This document shows positions 25,198-38,394 of a stretch of 64,000 nt of DNA, one piece after another (within the stretch, counting starts at the first letter, position 1; every line of letters begins with the position of its first letter). The stretch spans positions 186,001 to 250,000 of the forward strand of contig NZ_BOPG01000024.1 of the NCBI RefSeq assembly GCF_016863635.1, in the 5' to 3' direction. Made by a program: the position numbers and the translations under genes. Origin of the DNA: Virgisporangium aurantiacum. Its GTDB lineage: Bacteria > Actinomycetota > Actinomycetes > Mycobacteriales > Micromonosporaceae. The notes beneath the pieces were generated by a model. It saw only the letters and a program-made list of their open reading frames with translations. It had not been told where the DNA came from and ran no database searches.

Positions 25198-26145
25198 ATG
25201 CGAACGACACGGGTACACCTCGCCCGCCGCCCGGTGGGCGCGCCGGCACCGACCGACTTCGAGACGCGCACCGCGGAGCTGCCGGCCCTGGAACCGGGGC
25301 AGGTGCTGGTGGCGAACCGGTACATGGCCCTGGGCGCGGTGATGCGCACCATGCTCGCCGGCGGCACCGCGTCACTGCCCGGCTTCGAACCGGGAGAACC
25401 GCTGTTCGCCCGGACGCTCGGCACGGTGCTCGCCTCCGCCGCCCCGCGCGTCGCCGCGGGTGCCGACGTGGTGCACATGGCCGGCTGGTCGACCCACGCC
25501 GTCGTCGACGCCGACCGCTGCCGACCGGTGCCCGACGGCGACCCGATGCGGCACCTGTCCAGCGGCGTCACGGCGTACGTCGGGTTGCGGCTGGCCGGCG
25601 TGCGGGCCGGCGACACCGTCTACGTGTCCAGCGCCGCCGGCGCGGTCGGTTCGGCGGCCGGGATCCTGGCCCGGACGCTCGGCGCGGGACGGGTCGTCGG
25701 CGGCACCCGCAGCGCCTGGAAGACGTCCGAACTCGTGGACCGGCTCGGCTACGACGCCGCCGTCGACTACGCGTCCGGCGACGTCGAAGCGGCGCTGGCA
25801 GCGTGCGCGCCGGACGGCATCGACGTCTACTTCGACAACGTCGGCGGAGACCACCTGGCGACCGTCGTCGGGCTCCTCAACGACGGCGGCCGGGTCGCGC
25901 TGTGCGGAACGCTCGCCGACCGGCCGGGCCCGCGGCTCGACCTGCCGGCCGTCATCGGCAAGGGTCTGACGCTGCGGGGATTCCGCGCGTCGGCCCACCC
26001 GGACCTGCACGACGGCTATCCGGCGCCCGACCTGCCGCACGTCGTCGTCGACGGCCTCGACGCCGCGCCGGGCGCCCTGCTCGACCTGTTCGCCGGCCGG
26101 TACGTCGGCACGGTGCTGGTGCGGCTGGACGGTGGTACACAGTAG
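25198..26145 (+). CDS. NADP-dependent oxidoreductase (MDR, PTGR/LTB4DH-like)
   Basis: A 315-residue medium-chain reductase without zinc ligands. It has the N-terminal GroES-like domain, then the nucleotide-binding VYVSSAAGAVGSAAGILARTLGA (about 145-167) and YDAAVDYASGDVEAAL. FDNVGGDHLATVVGLL is characteristic of the leukotriene B4 12-hydroxydehydrogenase/curcumin reductase group, which reduces activated double bonds with NADPH. The ATG at 25198 is preferred over one nine codons upstream. It is followed after 5 bp by a MerR regulator, its probable controller. Confidence 0.88.
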   Translation: MRTTRVHLARRPVGAPAPTDFETRTAELPALEPGQVLVANRYMALGAVMRTMLAGGTASLPGFEPGEPLFARTLGTVLASAAPRVAAGADVVHMAGWSTHAVVDADRCRPVPDGDPMRHLSSGVTAYVGLRLAGVRAGDTVYVSSAAGAVGSAAGILARTLGAGRVVGGTRSAWKTSELVDRLGYDAAVDYASGDVEAALAACAPDGIDVYFDNVGGDHLATVVGLLNDGGRVALCGTLADRPGPRLDLPAVIGKGLTLRGFRASAHPDLHDGYPAPDLPHVVVDGLDAAPGALLDLFAGRYVGTVLVRLDGGTQ

Positions 26146-26150
26146 AACCC

Positions 26151-26504
26151 ATGCGGATCGGCGAGTTGGCGACGGCGGCGGGCACGACCACCCGGGCCCT
26201 GCGGCACTACGAGCACGAGGGTCTGCTCACCAGCGGGCGCAACCCGAACGGCTACCGGGTGTACGGCGAGCACGCGGTGGTGCGGGTGCGCAACATCCGG
26301 GAACTGCTCGCCACCGGGTTCACGATCGCCGACGTCCGCGCGTTCCTCGCCTACCTCGACCGCGACCTCCCGCCGCGCTTCGGTGCCGGCGACGGCAACA
26401 CCTGCGCGACCGCGATGGCCGTCGCCCGCCAACGGCTCGCCGACCTGCGTCACCGCATCGACACGCTCACCGCCCTGCACGACCGCCTCGCCGACCGCCT
26501 GTAA
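26151..26504 (+). CDS. MerR-family transcriptional regulator
   Basis: A 117-residue regulator with the MerR winged helix MRIGELATAAGTTTRALRHYE and NGYRVYGEHAVVRVRNI, then a coiled-coil dimerisation helix (RQRLADLRHRIDTLTALHDRL). It has no cysteine cluster of the metal-sensing type, only one Cys in NTCATAMAV, so a small-molecule or redox signal is more likely. It is transcribed with the reductase just upstream; the long-spacer promoter before that gene fits MerR control. Confidence 0.88.
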   Translation: MRIGELATAAGTTTRALRHYEHEGLLTSGRNPNGYRVYGEHAVVRVRNIRELLATGFTIADVRAFLAYLDRDLPPRFGAGDGNTCATAMAVARQRLADLRHRIDTLTALHDRLADRL

Positions 26505-26516
26505 CCGCCCGGAAAG

Positions 26517-27383
26517 TCAGGCCGACGCCGCGTAGAGCAACTCGCGGATGCCGGGCTCGCGGTCCGCGCGCCACACCAGTCGCAGGGTGAGGTCCGGCGT
26601 CTCCAGGCGGAGCCGGGTCAGCGTGCCGGCCGTCACCTGGTCGGTCACCGCGAACTCCGGGAGCAGCGCGACCCCGAGGCCCCGCTCGGCCCACGCCCGC
26701 ATCACCGCCACGCTGCCCGCCCGCACCCGCTCGACGTCGGCGCCCAACAGTCGCTCACCGGCCAGGTGGAACGAGCATGCCGGCACGTTCACGAGCAGCT
26801 TCTCGCCGGCCAGCGCCGCGCGGGTCACCGGTGCCGGGCCGTCCAACCGGTGGCCGGGCGCGGCCACCAGCGCCAGCGGCACCGGTTGCAGGTCGACGAA
26901 GTCGAGTGGCGCCGGCGGCACCGGGAAACCGAGTTCGCCCAGGCGGTCGCCGGAGTCCAGCAGCAGCGCGGCGTCCAGGTCGCCGGCCGCGACGGCCGCG
27001 AGCAACTGGTCGCGGGCCGCGTCGGAGCGGACGTCGACGGTCAGCCCGGGACGCCGCTCCGCGAGCCGCTCCAGCACCGCCGGCACGTGCGTGGCCGCGA
27101 TCGTCTCCAGCGCACCCAGTCGCAGCACCGGACCGGCGACGTCGCGCCGGGCCTGCTCGGCCTGCTCCAGCAGCCGCCGCGCCCACCCGCGCAGCCGCAC
27201 CCCTTCGGGCGTCAGCCGCATGCCGCGGGCGCCGCGCTCGAACAGCGCCACGCCGAGCGACTTCTCCAGCGTCCGGATCTGCTCCGACACCGACGACGGC
27301 GCCATGCCCAGGGCGACCGCGGCATCCGTCACCGTTCCGTGCGCGACGACCGTTTCGAAGGTGCGCAACTGCCGCAGTTCCAT
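26517..27383 (-). CDS. LysR-family transcriptional regulator
   Basis: A 288-residue LysR regulator. The N-terminal helix-turn-helix (LRQLRTFETVVAHGTVTDAAVALGMAPSSVSEQI, in two parts, about residues 3-38) is followed by the linker helix and a periplasmic-binding-type effector domain (about 90-285). It diverges from an MFS exporter across 83 bp that contain a 17-bp palindrome, so it most likely controls that pump and itself. Its 3' end converges on the MerR gene with 12 bp between. Confidence 0.9.
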   Translation of the reverse strand: MELRQLRTFETVVAHGTVTDAAVALGMAPSSVSEQIRTLEKSLGVALFERGARGMRLTPEGVRLRGWARRLLEQAEQARRDVAGPVLRLGALETIAATHVPAVLERLAERRPGLTVDVRSDAARDQLLAAVAAGDLDAALLLDSGDRLGELGFPVPPAPLDFVDLQPVPLALVAAPGHRLDGPAPVTRAALAGEKLLVNVPACSFHLAGERLLGADVERVRAGSVAVMRAWAERGLGVALLPEFAVTDQVTAGTLTRLRLETPDLTLRLVWRADREPGIRELLYAASA

Positions 27384-27392
27384 GTGGACTCC

Positions 27393-27409
27393 GTTCGGAT
27401 CTTCCGAAC
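27393..27409. promoter_or_regulatory. LysR-box palindrome GTTCGGA-N3-TCCGAAC
   Basis: Perfect 7-bp arms around TCT, lying ten bases upstream of the LysR start and 57 before the divergent MFS gene. The size and the T-N11-A core match the recognition-site form of LysR-type regulators. Confidence 0.65.
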
Positions 27410-27466
27410 CCAGCGTACGGCCGGGCCGGTGGAACCCTCACCGCATCGGCGCGAGGCTTCGACCTC

Positions 27467-28801
27467 GTGAAACCGTTGACCGGCATCTCCCTCGGCTACT
27501 TCATGGTCCTGCTGGACATGACCGTCCTGTCCGTCGCCGAACCCGACCTCGCCCGCTCGCTGCACGCGTCGCTCGCCGGGCTGCAGTGGGTCGTCACCGC
27601 GTACACGGTCGCGTTCGCGGCGCTGCTGCTCGGTGCCGGCGCGGTCGCCGACCGCTACGGCGCCCACCAGGTGTTCCGGGCCGGCGTCGCCGGGTTCGGC
27701 CTCGGGTCGCTGCTGTGCGCGCTCGCTCCCGACATCTGGACGCTGGTCGCGCTGCGCGCGCTGCTGGGCGCCGCCGCGGCCGCCGTCGTGCCGGCGTCGA
27801 TGGCGATGATCACGCGGCTCTTTCCGCGGCCGGCCGACCGGGCCCGTGCGGTGGCGGTCTGGGCCGCGACCAGCGGCGCGGCGCTCGCGGCCGGCCCGGT
27901 CGTCGGCGGCGTGCTGGTCGACGCTGCCGGCTGGCGGGCGATCTTCCTGGTCAACGGCCCGCTGGCCGCCGTCGTGCTCGTTCTGGTCGCGGGCCGTTCG
28001 GTCCGCTGCCCCACCGGCTTCAGAAAGATCGATTGGACGACGCAGCTGACCGCCGTCGCCGCGCTGGCCCTGCTCACGGACGCCCTGATCGCGCTCGGCG
28101 CCGGTGCCCCCGCGCACGCCGCCACGGCGGCGGTGGCGTTCGTCGCCGCGGCGACGCTGTTCGCGGTGCGGGAACGGCGCAGCGCGGCGCCGGTGCTCGT
28201 CCGCACCACTCCCGATCTCCGGACGGCGCTGCTCGCCGGCGCGGCCGTGAACTTCGCGATGTCCGGCGTGCTGTTCGTGCTGCCGCTGCTCCTGACCGCC
28301 CGGCTGAGCCCGGTCGCGACCGGCCTCGCCTTCCTACCGATGACGGTGCCGTTCGCCGTCAACCCCCTGCTCACCGGGCGGCTCGTCGCCCGCGTCGGCC
28401 CCCGGCCACCGGTGCTCGCCGGCCTTGCCCTGCTGACCGTCGCCGGCCTGGTGCTCGGTGCGGCCGTCGCCACCGACGCCGGCTACCCGGTGCTGGTCGT
28501 CGGCCTGGTCGGGACCGGGTTCGGGGTGTCGCTGGCGCTGCCGGCGCTGGTGACGCTGGTGGTCACCACCGCACCCGCGGGCACGGCCGGCGCGGCGGGC
28601 GGCCTGCTCAACGCGGTGCGGCAGGTCGGTGCCACCGTCGGCGTCGCCGTGACCGGTGGATTCGTGACCGGTGGATTCGGGACCGGTCGCGGTGACGCCG
28701 CTCTGGTGCTGTGCGCGGTGGTCTGCGCCGCCGCCGGGCTGGGCGTCGCCCGTCGTCGAACGGCCGACACCTCTCGGCGCGAGGGGGTCAGTCGAGGGTG
28801 A
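27467..28801 (+). CDS. MFS exporter, DHA2-like
   Basis: A 444-residue transporter with about 12-14 hydrophobic helices. It begins [20 protein letters not shown] at a GTG and shows [13 protein letters not shown] in the helix 2-3 loop and [19 protein letters not shown] at the antiporter motif. The frame is open for 690 bases upstream through the LysR gene, but only the part from 27467 is protein-like. It is divergent from LysR with a palindromic box between. The last 14 bp overlap the opposing glyA gene. Confidence 0.88.
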   Translation: MKPLTGISLGYFMVLLDMTVLSVAEPDLARSLHASLAGLQWVVTAYTVAFAALLLGAGAVADRYGAHQVFRAGVAGFGLGSLLCALAPDIWTLVALRALLGAAAAAVVPASMAMITRLFPRPADRARAVAVWAATSGAALAAGPVVGGVLVDAAGWRAIFLVNGPLAAVVLVLVAGRSVRCPTGFRKIDWTTQLTAVAALALLTDALIALGAGAPAHAATAAVAFVAAATLFAVRERRSAAPVLVRTTPDLRTALLAGAAVNFAMSGVLFVLPLLLTARLSPVATGLAFLPMTVPFAVNPLLTGRLVARVGPRPPVLAGLALLTVAGLVLGAAVATDAGYPVLVVGLVGTGFGVSLALPALVTLVVTTAPAGTAGAAGGLLNAVRQVGATVGVAVTGGFVTGGFGTGRGDAALVLCAVVCAAAGLGVARRRTADTSRREGVSRG

Positions 28802-30224
28802 CGTCGGGGTAGAGGGGGAACGGGGCCAGGAGCTCGGTGGCCTGCTTGCTGATCCGGTCGGCCAGGGCCGGGTCCAGCGTGAACTTGGCCTTCGAGCCCG
28901 CGGCCGGTGTGGTGGCCGCGAGCACGGTGTGGATCAGGTCGGCGATCTGGTCCATCTCGGCGGCGCCGAGGCCGCGGCTGGTCAGCGCCGGCGTGCCGAC
29001 CCGGATGCCGGACGTGTACCAGGCGCCGTTCGGGTCCTGCGGGATCGCGTTGCGGTTGGTGACCACGCCGCTCTGCAGCAGCGCCTGCTCGGCCTGGCGG
29101 CCGGTGAGCCCGAACCCGTCGTTCACGTCGAGCAGCACCAGGTGGTTGTCGGTGCCGCCGGACACCACCCGCACCCCGCGCTTCACCAGGCCCTCGGCGA
29201 GTGCCTGGCTGTTGGTGACGATCTGCTGCGCGTAGGTGGCGAACTCGGGGCGGCGGGCCTCGGCGAACGCGACCGCCTTGGCGGCCATCACGTGGCTGAG
29301 CGGGCCGCCGAGCACCATCGGGCAGCCGCGGTCGACCTGGTCGGACAGTTCGGGCTGGGCGAGCACCGCGCCGCCACGCGGACCGCGCAGGCTCTTGTGC
29401 GTGGTGGTGGTGACGATGTGCGCGTGCGGCACCGGGTCGAAGTCGCCGGTGAACACCTTGCCCGCGACCAGCCCGGCGAAGTGCGCCATGTCGACCATGA
29501 ACGTGGCGCCGACCTCGTCGGCGATCTCGCGCATGGTCGCGAAGTTCACCTTCCGGGGGTACGCCGAGTAGCCACCGACGATCACCAACGGCTTGAACTC
29601 GCGCGCGGTCTCCCGCAGCGCCGCGTAGTCGATCAGGCCGGTCGCCCGGTCGACGCCGTAGCTGCGCTGGTCGAACATCTTGCCGGAGATGTTGGGCCGG
29701 AAGCCGTGGGTGAGGTGGCCGCCCGCGTCGAGCGACATTCCGAGCATCCGCTGGTTGCCGAACGCGGCCCGCAGCTCCGCCCACTCGGCGTCGGACAAGT
29801 CGTTGACCTGGCGCTTGGAGAACTTCTTCAGGTGCGGCACCTCGACCCGGTCGGCCAGGATCGCCCAGTACGCGACCAGGTTCGCGTCGATGCCCGAGTG
29901 CGGCTGCACGTACGCGTACGGCGCCCCGAACAGGGCCTTCGCGTGCTCGACCGCGACCGCCTCGACGGTGTCGACGTTCTGGCAGCCGGCGTAGAAGCGG
30001 CGGCCGATCGTGCCCTCGGCGTACTTGTCCGACAGCCAGTTGCCCATCGCGAGCAGCACCGCCGGTGAGGCGTAGTTCTCGCTGGCGATGAGCTTGAGCG
30101 ACTCGCGCTGGTCGCGCAGCTCCTGCGCGATCGCGTCGGCGATGCGCGGCTCGACGGAGCGCACCACGTCGAGGGCGGCACTGAAGGCAGCGGAGGCGGT
30201 GGAGGCGGTGGTTTCGGCGTTCAC
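28788..30224 (-). CDS. glyA: Serine hydroxymethyltransferase
   Basis: The PLP enzyme that converts serine and tetrahydrofolate to glycine and methylene-THF. The 478 residues include [14 protein letters not shown] near the start, the [12 protein letters not shown] pocket, a [14 protein letters not shown] strand and the PLP-binding lysine in [15 protein letters not shown] (about Lys277). It is about 60 residues longer than the E. coli enzyme; an insert of some 40 residues near 125-165 ([17 protein letters not shown]) is shared with the long actinobacterial form. It lies 66 bp downstream of the ABC-F gene in the same direction. No riboswitch is visible in that gap. Confidence 0.95.
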   Translation of the reverse strand: MNAETTASTASAAFSAALDVVRSVEPRIADAIAQELRDQRESLKLIASENYASPAVLLAMGNWLSDKYAEGTIGRRFYAGCQNVDTVEAVAVEHAKALFGAPYAYVQPHSGIDANLVAYWAILADRVEVPHLKKFSKRQVNDLSDAEWAELRAAFGNQRMLGMSLDAGGHLTHGFRPNISGKMFDQRSYGVDRATGLIDYAALRETAREFKPLVIVGGYSAYPRKVNFATMREIADEVGATFMVDMAHFAGLVAGKVFTGDFDPVPHAHIVTTTTHKSLRGPRGGAVLAQPELSDQVDRGCPMVLGGPLSHVMAAKAVAFAEARRPEFATYAQQIVTNSQALAEGLVKRGVRVVSGGTDNHLVLLDVNDGFGLTGRQAEQALLQSGVVTNRNAIPQDPNGAWYTSGIRVGTPALTSRGLGAAEMDQIADLIHTVLAATTPAAGSKAKFTLDPALADRISKQATELLAPFPLYPDVTLD

Positions 30225-30290
30225 TGTTCACTCCCAGGTAGGGGCCGTCGGTCATCGTACGCTCGGGGACAATTCACCAAGGAGTGACCG

Positions 30291-31887
<1,597 letters not shown>

Positions 31888-31895
<8 letters not shown>

Positions 31896-32505
31896 GGACA
31901 CCCCGCCGATTCTGCTCGATCCGCGGCACCAGGTCGCCGAGGGCACCGGTGAAGGCGCCCATGCAGACCGCGTGCAGGTCGGCCCGGCTGAAGTTCCGGT
32001 CGGCGAGCCAGTCGAGCACCAGGACGCGGACGAACACCAGCCACGCGGTCAGCACCGCGGCGAGGCGGTCGCGGTCGGACCCGTCGAGGCCGCTCACGTC
32101 GATCATCCGTTGGCGCAGGACGGCGAGTTCGCCGGTGATGATGGCCTGGATGGTCGGGTCGCCGGCCAGGGTGCGGTTGGCGGCGAGCACGGCGCTGGCG
32201 TTGGCGGCGAAGTACTCGATGTGGGTGTTCAGGCCGTCGCTGACCTGGTCGACGAACGGGGTGTCGGTGTCGAGTTCGGTGGCGTCGAGCAGGCCGTCGG
32301 CCGCCTCCCGGTAGACGGCGGCGAACAGGTCGTGCTTGCTCGGGAAGTGCTTGTAGAGCAGGGCCCGGGAGACGCCGGCGCGCTCGGCGATCTCCTCCAT
32401 GAGCACCGACTCGTACGGCCGCGTCGCGAACATCCCGGCACCGACGTCGAGCAGTTGACGGCGCCGGTCCTGCGGCGTGAGGCGGCGTCGGGTGGGCACG
32501 GGCAA
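31888..32505 (-). CDS. TetR-family repressor
   Basis: A 205-residue regulator with the TetR helix-turn-helix (RRRQLLDVGAGMFA, then IAERAGVSRALLYKHFPSKHDLF) and a helical ligand domain. The stop overlaps the ABC-F start, so the two genes form one operon, and the gene diverges from a DUF4345 membrane protein. An imperfect palindrome in the shared gap is the probable operator. The set-up suggests induction of the ABC-F protein and perhaps the membrane protein by a small molecule. Confidence 0.9.
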
Positions 32506-32512
32506 AGCATAG

Positions 32513-32560
32513 TTGACGCGTGTCTACCGGCTGTCGTAGCGTGCTTGGTAGACACACGTC
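32513..32560. promoter_or_regulatory. TetR operator and divergent promoter
   Basis: GACGCGTGTCTACC (32515-32528) and GGTAGACACACGTC (32547-32560) are inverted copies with one mismatch; the right part also contains GTAGAC-ACAC-GTCTAC. TTGACG at 32513-32518 and TAGCGT 18 bp later form a candidate promoter for the plus-strand gene, overlapped by the palindrome as expected for repression. Confidence 0.65.
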
Positions 32561-32582
32561 TACTTATTGTCGGGGGCGTTGG

Positions 32583-33014
32583 ATGGCACGCGTTCTGAAA
32601 TGGCTCGCCGTCACGATGGGGATCGCCTGCGTGGCGATCGGCGTCTACCACGTGGTGCTCGGCATCGGGTCGGTGCCCGGCGAGGGAACGGCCGACACGG
32701 AGGCGGGCATCACGGTCGACAGCCGGGAACGCTTCTACAACGCCATCTTCGTCGGCTACGGCGTGGCGTGGCTGTGGGCGGCCCGGCAGACGCCGATCCC
32801 GGCGACGGTCGTGCGCTGGCTGGCCGGCGTCATGTTCCTCGGCGGCATCGGCCGGGTGCTGTCGATGGTGCAGTACGGGGCGCCGCACTGGTTCCAGATC
32901 CCGCTGACCGTCATCGAACTCGTGGTGCCGCCGCTCTTCGTGTGGCTCAGTCGTCCAGCAGGCGCCACGCCGTCAGGGCCAGTCGCGCCCGCAGCAACCC
33001 GTCGGACGCCGTGA
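32583..33014 (+). CDS. DUF4345 small membrane protein
   Basis: A 143-residue protein with four predicted helices (about 4-25, 60-77, 80-100, 108-125) and the DUF4345 pattern: GVYHVVLGIGSVPGEG followed by SRERFYNAIFVGYGVAWLWAAR. The function of the family is unknown. The ATG follows a G-rich sequence at suitable distance. It diverges from the TetR/ABC-F operon and shares its operator region. The last 68 bp overlap the opposing PucR-type gene, an unusually long tail-to-tail overlap; the extra residues are Pro/Ala/Thr-rich. Confidence 0.8.
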   Translation: MARVLKWLAVTMGIACVAIGVYHVVLGIGSVPGEGTADTEAGITVDSRERFYNAIFVGYGVAWLWAARQTPIPATVVRWLAGVMFLGGIGRVLSMVQYGAPHWFQIPLTVIELVVPPLFVWLSRPAGATPSGPVAPAATRRTP

Positions 33015-33999
33015 GCTCGATGCCGAGGGCCTGGCCGAGCTGGTCGAGCCGCCGGGCGACGCTGCTGTGGTGCAGGTGCAGCGCGTCGGCCGCGCGGCGC
33101 AACGAGCCGGTGACGCAGTAGGCGTCCAATGTGGACAGATCCGTCGGGTTGGCGGCCAGCCGGGCGATCGCCGCGACGTCGGTGTTGCACCGGGCCGTCT
33201 CCGGTGGCACCTGGGCGAGGAGCGCCAGCGCACCCAGGTCGTCGTGGTGCACCACCGGCTCACGGTCGGTGGTGAAGCGCAGCGCGGTGCGGGCGTCCCG
33301 CCAGGACCGGTCGGGTCCGCCGGCGGCGCCGATGCCCGCCCTGGCGCCGGCCGGGAACCGCGCCGGGTCGACGGTGGTGGCCAGCAGTACGCCCACGTCG
33401 GCGAGCGGTGCGGCCTTCACCAGGCGGGCCGGGCAGACCATGCCGCCGATGCGGTCGAGCGGCACCGTCGAGCGCACGGCCACCACGCGCACCGGGACGT
33501 CGGCGGAGAACCCGAGCAGCCGCATCGCCCGGGCCCGGGCGGCCTCGTCGGTGTCGGCGCTGATCACCAGCTCCACGAGCGCGGGGTCGGCCATGGTGGC
33601 CCGGGCCGGGCCGTAGCGCTCGACGACGGCGGCGGCGGCGATCGCGAGGCGGTCGAGCACCATCTCGTCGAGCAGGGCGGGCGGGCCGGCGCGTTCGAGC
33701 CAGACCGTGCCGATCTCCTCGTCGTCGAGCAGGATCGGCGCCGTCGTGGACGGTTCCGTCCCGTCGGGCGGTTCGGGGGCCGGGCGGCCGTCGGGTCCCA
33801 TGCGGATCACCCGGGCCGTGCCGGTGAGCCGGATGCCTGCCACGCACTCCGCCAGCCCGGCCGTGGCCCGGGCGAGCGCCGGAAGATCGACCCGACGGCG
33901 CATCAGCGTGTCGTAGAACATCACGACCCGGATCGCGCCCTCGGCCTGCGAATCCAGCTGCGACAGCCGCTCGGCCAGTGCTTCCACGTTACCGACCAT
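32947..33999 (-). CDS. PucR-type transcriptional regulator
   Basis: A 350-residue protein ending in a PucR-like helix-turn-helix (TLDAYCVTGSLRRAADALHLHHSSVARRLDQLG, about residues 280-315). The upstream part contains a GAF/GGDEF-like sensory region seen in actinobacterial PucR/CdaR regulators. I prefer the ATG at 33999 (MVGNVEALAERL); a GTG eight codons upstream is possible. It is divergent from the esterase-ABC exporter operon by 82 bp and is the best candidate for its regulator. Confidence 0.8.
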   Translation of the reverse strand: MVGNVEALAERLSQLDSQAEGAIRVVMFYDTLMRRRVDLPALARATAGLAECVAGIRLTGTARVIRMGPDGRPAPEPPDGTEPSTTAPILLDDEEIGTVWLERAGPPALLDEMVLDRLAIAAAAVVERYGPARATMADPALVELVISADTDEAARARAMRLLGFSADVPVRVVAVRSTVPLDRIGGMVCPARLVKAAPLADVGVLLATTVDPARFPAGARAGIGAAGGPDRSWRDARTALRFTTDREPVVHHDDLGALALLAQVPPETARCNTDVAAIARLAANPTDLSTLDAYCVTGSLRRAADALHLHHSSVARRLDQLGQALGIELTASDGLLRARLALTAWRLLDD

Positions 34000-34081
34000 A
34001 GCGACGATCGGCGCGCGAACCACACCGGATGCGCGACGGATGTCGGCTGACCGGGCCGCGCCGAGCGCTCAGACTGATCGC

Positions 34082-34993
34082 ATGGATCCCGAACTGGAAG
34101 CCTTCGCCGTCCTGTTCCCGGATGCCGACCTGTCCGACCCGGTCGCCGCGCGCACGAAGTTCGCCGGGCTGGCCGCGTCGATCCCGGCGCCGGACACCTC
34201 GGCGATGAAGATCGAGGACCTCGTCGTCCCCGCCGACCCCGACGTGCGCGTGCGGATCTACCGCCCGGACTTCGCGCAGGGCACCCTCATCTGGATGCAC
34301 GGCGGCGGGTTCGTCATGGGCAACCTCGACACCGAGCACCCGTGGGCGGCCCGGCTGGCCGACGGCTCCGGTGTCGTGGTCATCTCGGTGGAGTACCGGC
34401 TGGCCCCCGAGAACCCGTTCCCGGCCGCGGTCGACGACGTCTACGCGGTGCTCACCTGGGCCGCCGGGAACGCCGACGACCTCGGCATCGACGCCGACCG
34501 GATCGCCGTCGGCGGGCACAGCGCCGGCGCCGGGATCGCGGCCGGGGTCGCGTTGCTGGCCCGCAACGAGGGCGGACCGCCGATCCGGTTCCAACTGCTC
34601 AACCAGCCCGCGCTCGACGACCGGCGGCTCACCTGGTCGGCGCGCAACTTCACCGACATCCCGTGGATGAACAGCGCCAAGGCCACCCAACTGTGGCGCT
34701 ACTACCTCGGCCCGCAGCCGGACTCCACACCGGTCTCCCCGTACGCCTCACCGGCGCGCGCGGTCGACCTCGCCGGGCTGCCGCCCGCGTACATCGGCAC
34801 CGCCGAGTACTGCCCGAACCGCGACGAGGACATCGAGTACGCGCTGCGCCTGCTGCAGGCGGGCGTGTCGGTGGAACTGCACCAGTGGCCGGGCACGTTC
34901 CACGGGTCGCAGGCGATCCTGTCGGCCGAGATCTCGCAGCGTCAGATCGCCGAACTCTGCGCGGCCGTTCGCCGCGCCGTGGCCGACCAATGA
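34082..34993 (+). CDS. Alpha/beta hydrolase, HSL/LipN esterase type
   Basis: A 303-residue esterase of the hormone-sensitive lipase family. It has the oxyanion loop HGGG (residues 73-76), the nucleophile elbow GHSAG (Ser147; GDSAG is usual) and the histidine in TFHGSQ near the C-terminus. SVEYRLAPENPFPAAVDD is a hallmark segment. It likely hydrolyses short acyl esters in the cytoplasm. Its stop overlaps the start of the first ABC exporter subunit, so hydrolase and exporter are one operon, perhaps processing or recycling the exported compound. Confidence 0.88.
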   Translation: MDPELEAFAVLFPDADLSDPVAARTKFAGLAASIPAPDTSAMKIEDLVVPADPDVRVRIYRPDFAQGTLIWMHGGGFVMGNLDTEHPWAARLADGSGVVVISVEYRLAPENPFPAAVDDVYAVLTWAAGNADDLGIDADRIAVGGHSAGAGIAAGVALLARNEGGPPIRFQLLNQPALDDRRLTWSARNFTDIPWMNSAKATQLWRYYLGPQPDSTPVSPYASPARAVDLAGLPPAYIGTAEYCPNRDEDIEYALRLLQAGVSVELHQWPGTFHGSQAILSAEISQRQIAELCAAVRRAVADQ

Positions 34994-36686
34994 GAGGTAA
35001 GACCTTGTCCCTGCGGCCGTTCGTCCCGACGTTCGCGGTCGTGGTGGCCCTCCAGGTCGTCGGCGGCGTCGCCGGGCTGGTGCCGTTGCTGGCCGTGGTC
35101 GAACTCGGACGTACGTTGCTGTCGCCGGGCCCGATCGAGGACGGCCACGTGCGCGCGATCGTGGTCGTCGGCGCCGTGGGCCTGCTCGTGCGCCTGGCGT
35201 GCACCGGCACGGCGTCGGGGATCGCGCACGCGCTCGACGGCCGGGTGCAGTTGGCGTTCCGCCGGCACCTGGCCGAGCGGCTCGGCCGGGCGCCGATCGG
35301 CTGGCTGTCCCGGCGCCGCACCGGCGAACTCGCCAAGGTGGTCGGCGACGACGTCAGCGCCGTCCACCCGTTCATCGCCCACACCCCCGGCGACCTGACG
35401 GCCGCGTTCGTGGTGCCGCTGGTGTCGCTGGCCTACCTCTTCACCGTCGACTGGCGGCTGACGCTGATCACGCTGATCCCGGTGGCGCTGGCCGTCGCGC
35501 ACGTGCCGTTGTTCATGACGCCGCGCCGGGCGCGCCAGCAGGGCGAGTTCGACGCGGCCATGGGCCGGATCTTCAACTCCGTCGTCGAGTTCGTGCAGGG
35601 CATCGCGGTCGTCAAGGCGTTCGGCGGCACCGGACGCGCGCACCGCGCCTTCCGCGACGCCGTCGACGAGTTCGTCACCACGTTCCTCGGGTGGGTGCGC
35701 GGCATCTCCGTGGTCGCGGCCGGGATGCAACTGGTGCTGTCACCCCCGTTCGTGCTCCTCGTGATCCTGATCGGCGGCGCGGTGTTCGTCACCGACGGCA
35801 GCCTGCCCCCGGCGGACCTGCTGCCGTTCCTCCTGCTCGGGCTCGGCCTCACCGCGCCGGTTGCGGCCCTCGGCCACGGCTTCGACGACCTCCAGGCCGC
35901 CGGGCGCGCGGTGAAACGGATCCGGGACGTGCTGGGCGTGGCGCCGCTGCCGCAGGCGGACCGTCCGGTGCCCGCCGACGGCCACCGCGTCGAGCTGCGC
36001 GGCGTCCACTTCGGATACGACGCGGACCGCGAGGTGCTGCGCGGAATCGACCTGGTGCTCGAACCGGGCACGGTGACGGCGGTGGTCGGGCCGTCGGGCA
36101 GCGGCAAGTCGACACTGGTGCAACTCCTTCCGCGGTTCTTCGACCCGACCCACGGGTCGGTGACGGTCGGCGGCGTCGACCTGCGGGAGGTCGAGAACCT
36201 CTACGGGATCGTGTCGTTCGTGTTCCAGGACGTGCGGCTGCTGCGGGCATCGGTCACCGAGAACATCGCGCTCGCGGTGCCTTCCGCTTCCACCGCGGAC
36301 GTGGTGCGCGCCGCGCGCATGGCCAACATCCACGACCGCATCGGCACGCTACCGCGCGGGTACGACACGATTCTCGGCGACGACGTCACCCTGTCGGGCG
36401 GCGAGGCGCAACGCATCGCGATCGCCCGCGCCCTGCTCGCCGACACGCCCGTTCTGGTGCTCGACGAGGCGACCGCGTTCGCCGACCCGGAGACCGAACG
36501 CGCCGTCCGGCACGCCCTGCGGGGCGACCGCACGATCCTCGTCATCGCGCACCGCATGGAGACGGTCGCCGACGCCGACACGGTGGTGGTCCTCGACGGT
36601 GGGGTGGTCGTCGAGCGCGGCCGGCCGGCGGACCTGCTGGCCGGCAACGGGATTTTCGCCGACTTCCACCGGAAAGGTGCGCTCCG

Positions 36687-36690
<4 letters not shown>
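34990..36690 (+). CDS. ABC exporter half-transporter, subunit 1
   Basis: A 566-residue protein: an N-terminal six-helix transmembrane domain (about 1-320) fused to an ATPase with Walker A GPSGSGKST near 366, Q-loop FVFQDVRLL, signature LSGGEAQRIAIA, Walker B VLVLDEATAFAD and H-loop IAHRMETV. The tandem arrangement and Q-loop context resemble IrtA/IrtB-like or lipid exporters. The ATG overlaps the esterase stop and the stop overlaps the second subunit, so a heterodimer is expected. Siderophore, lipid or peptide cargo cannot be distinguished. Confidence 0.9.
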
Positions 36691-38381
<1,691 letters not shown>

Positions 38382-38394
38382 GCGCGTCCTCCGC

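Noticed and set aside
30225-30290. Riboswitch (glycine or ZTP) upstream of glyA
   Set aside because: Only 66 bp separate glyA from the upstream gene and no conserved core is visible.
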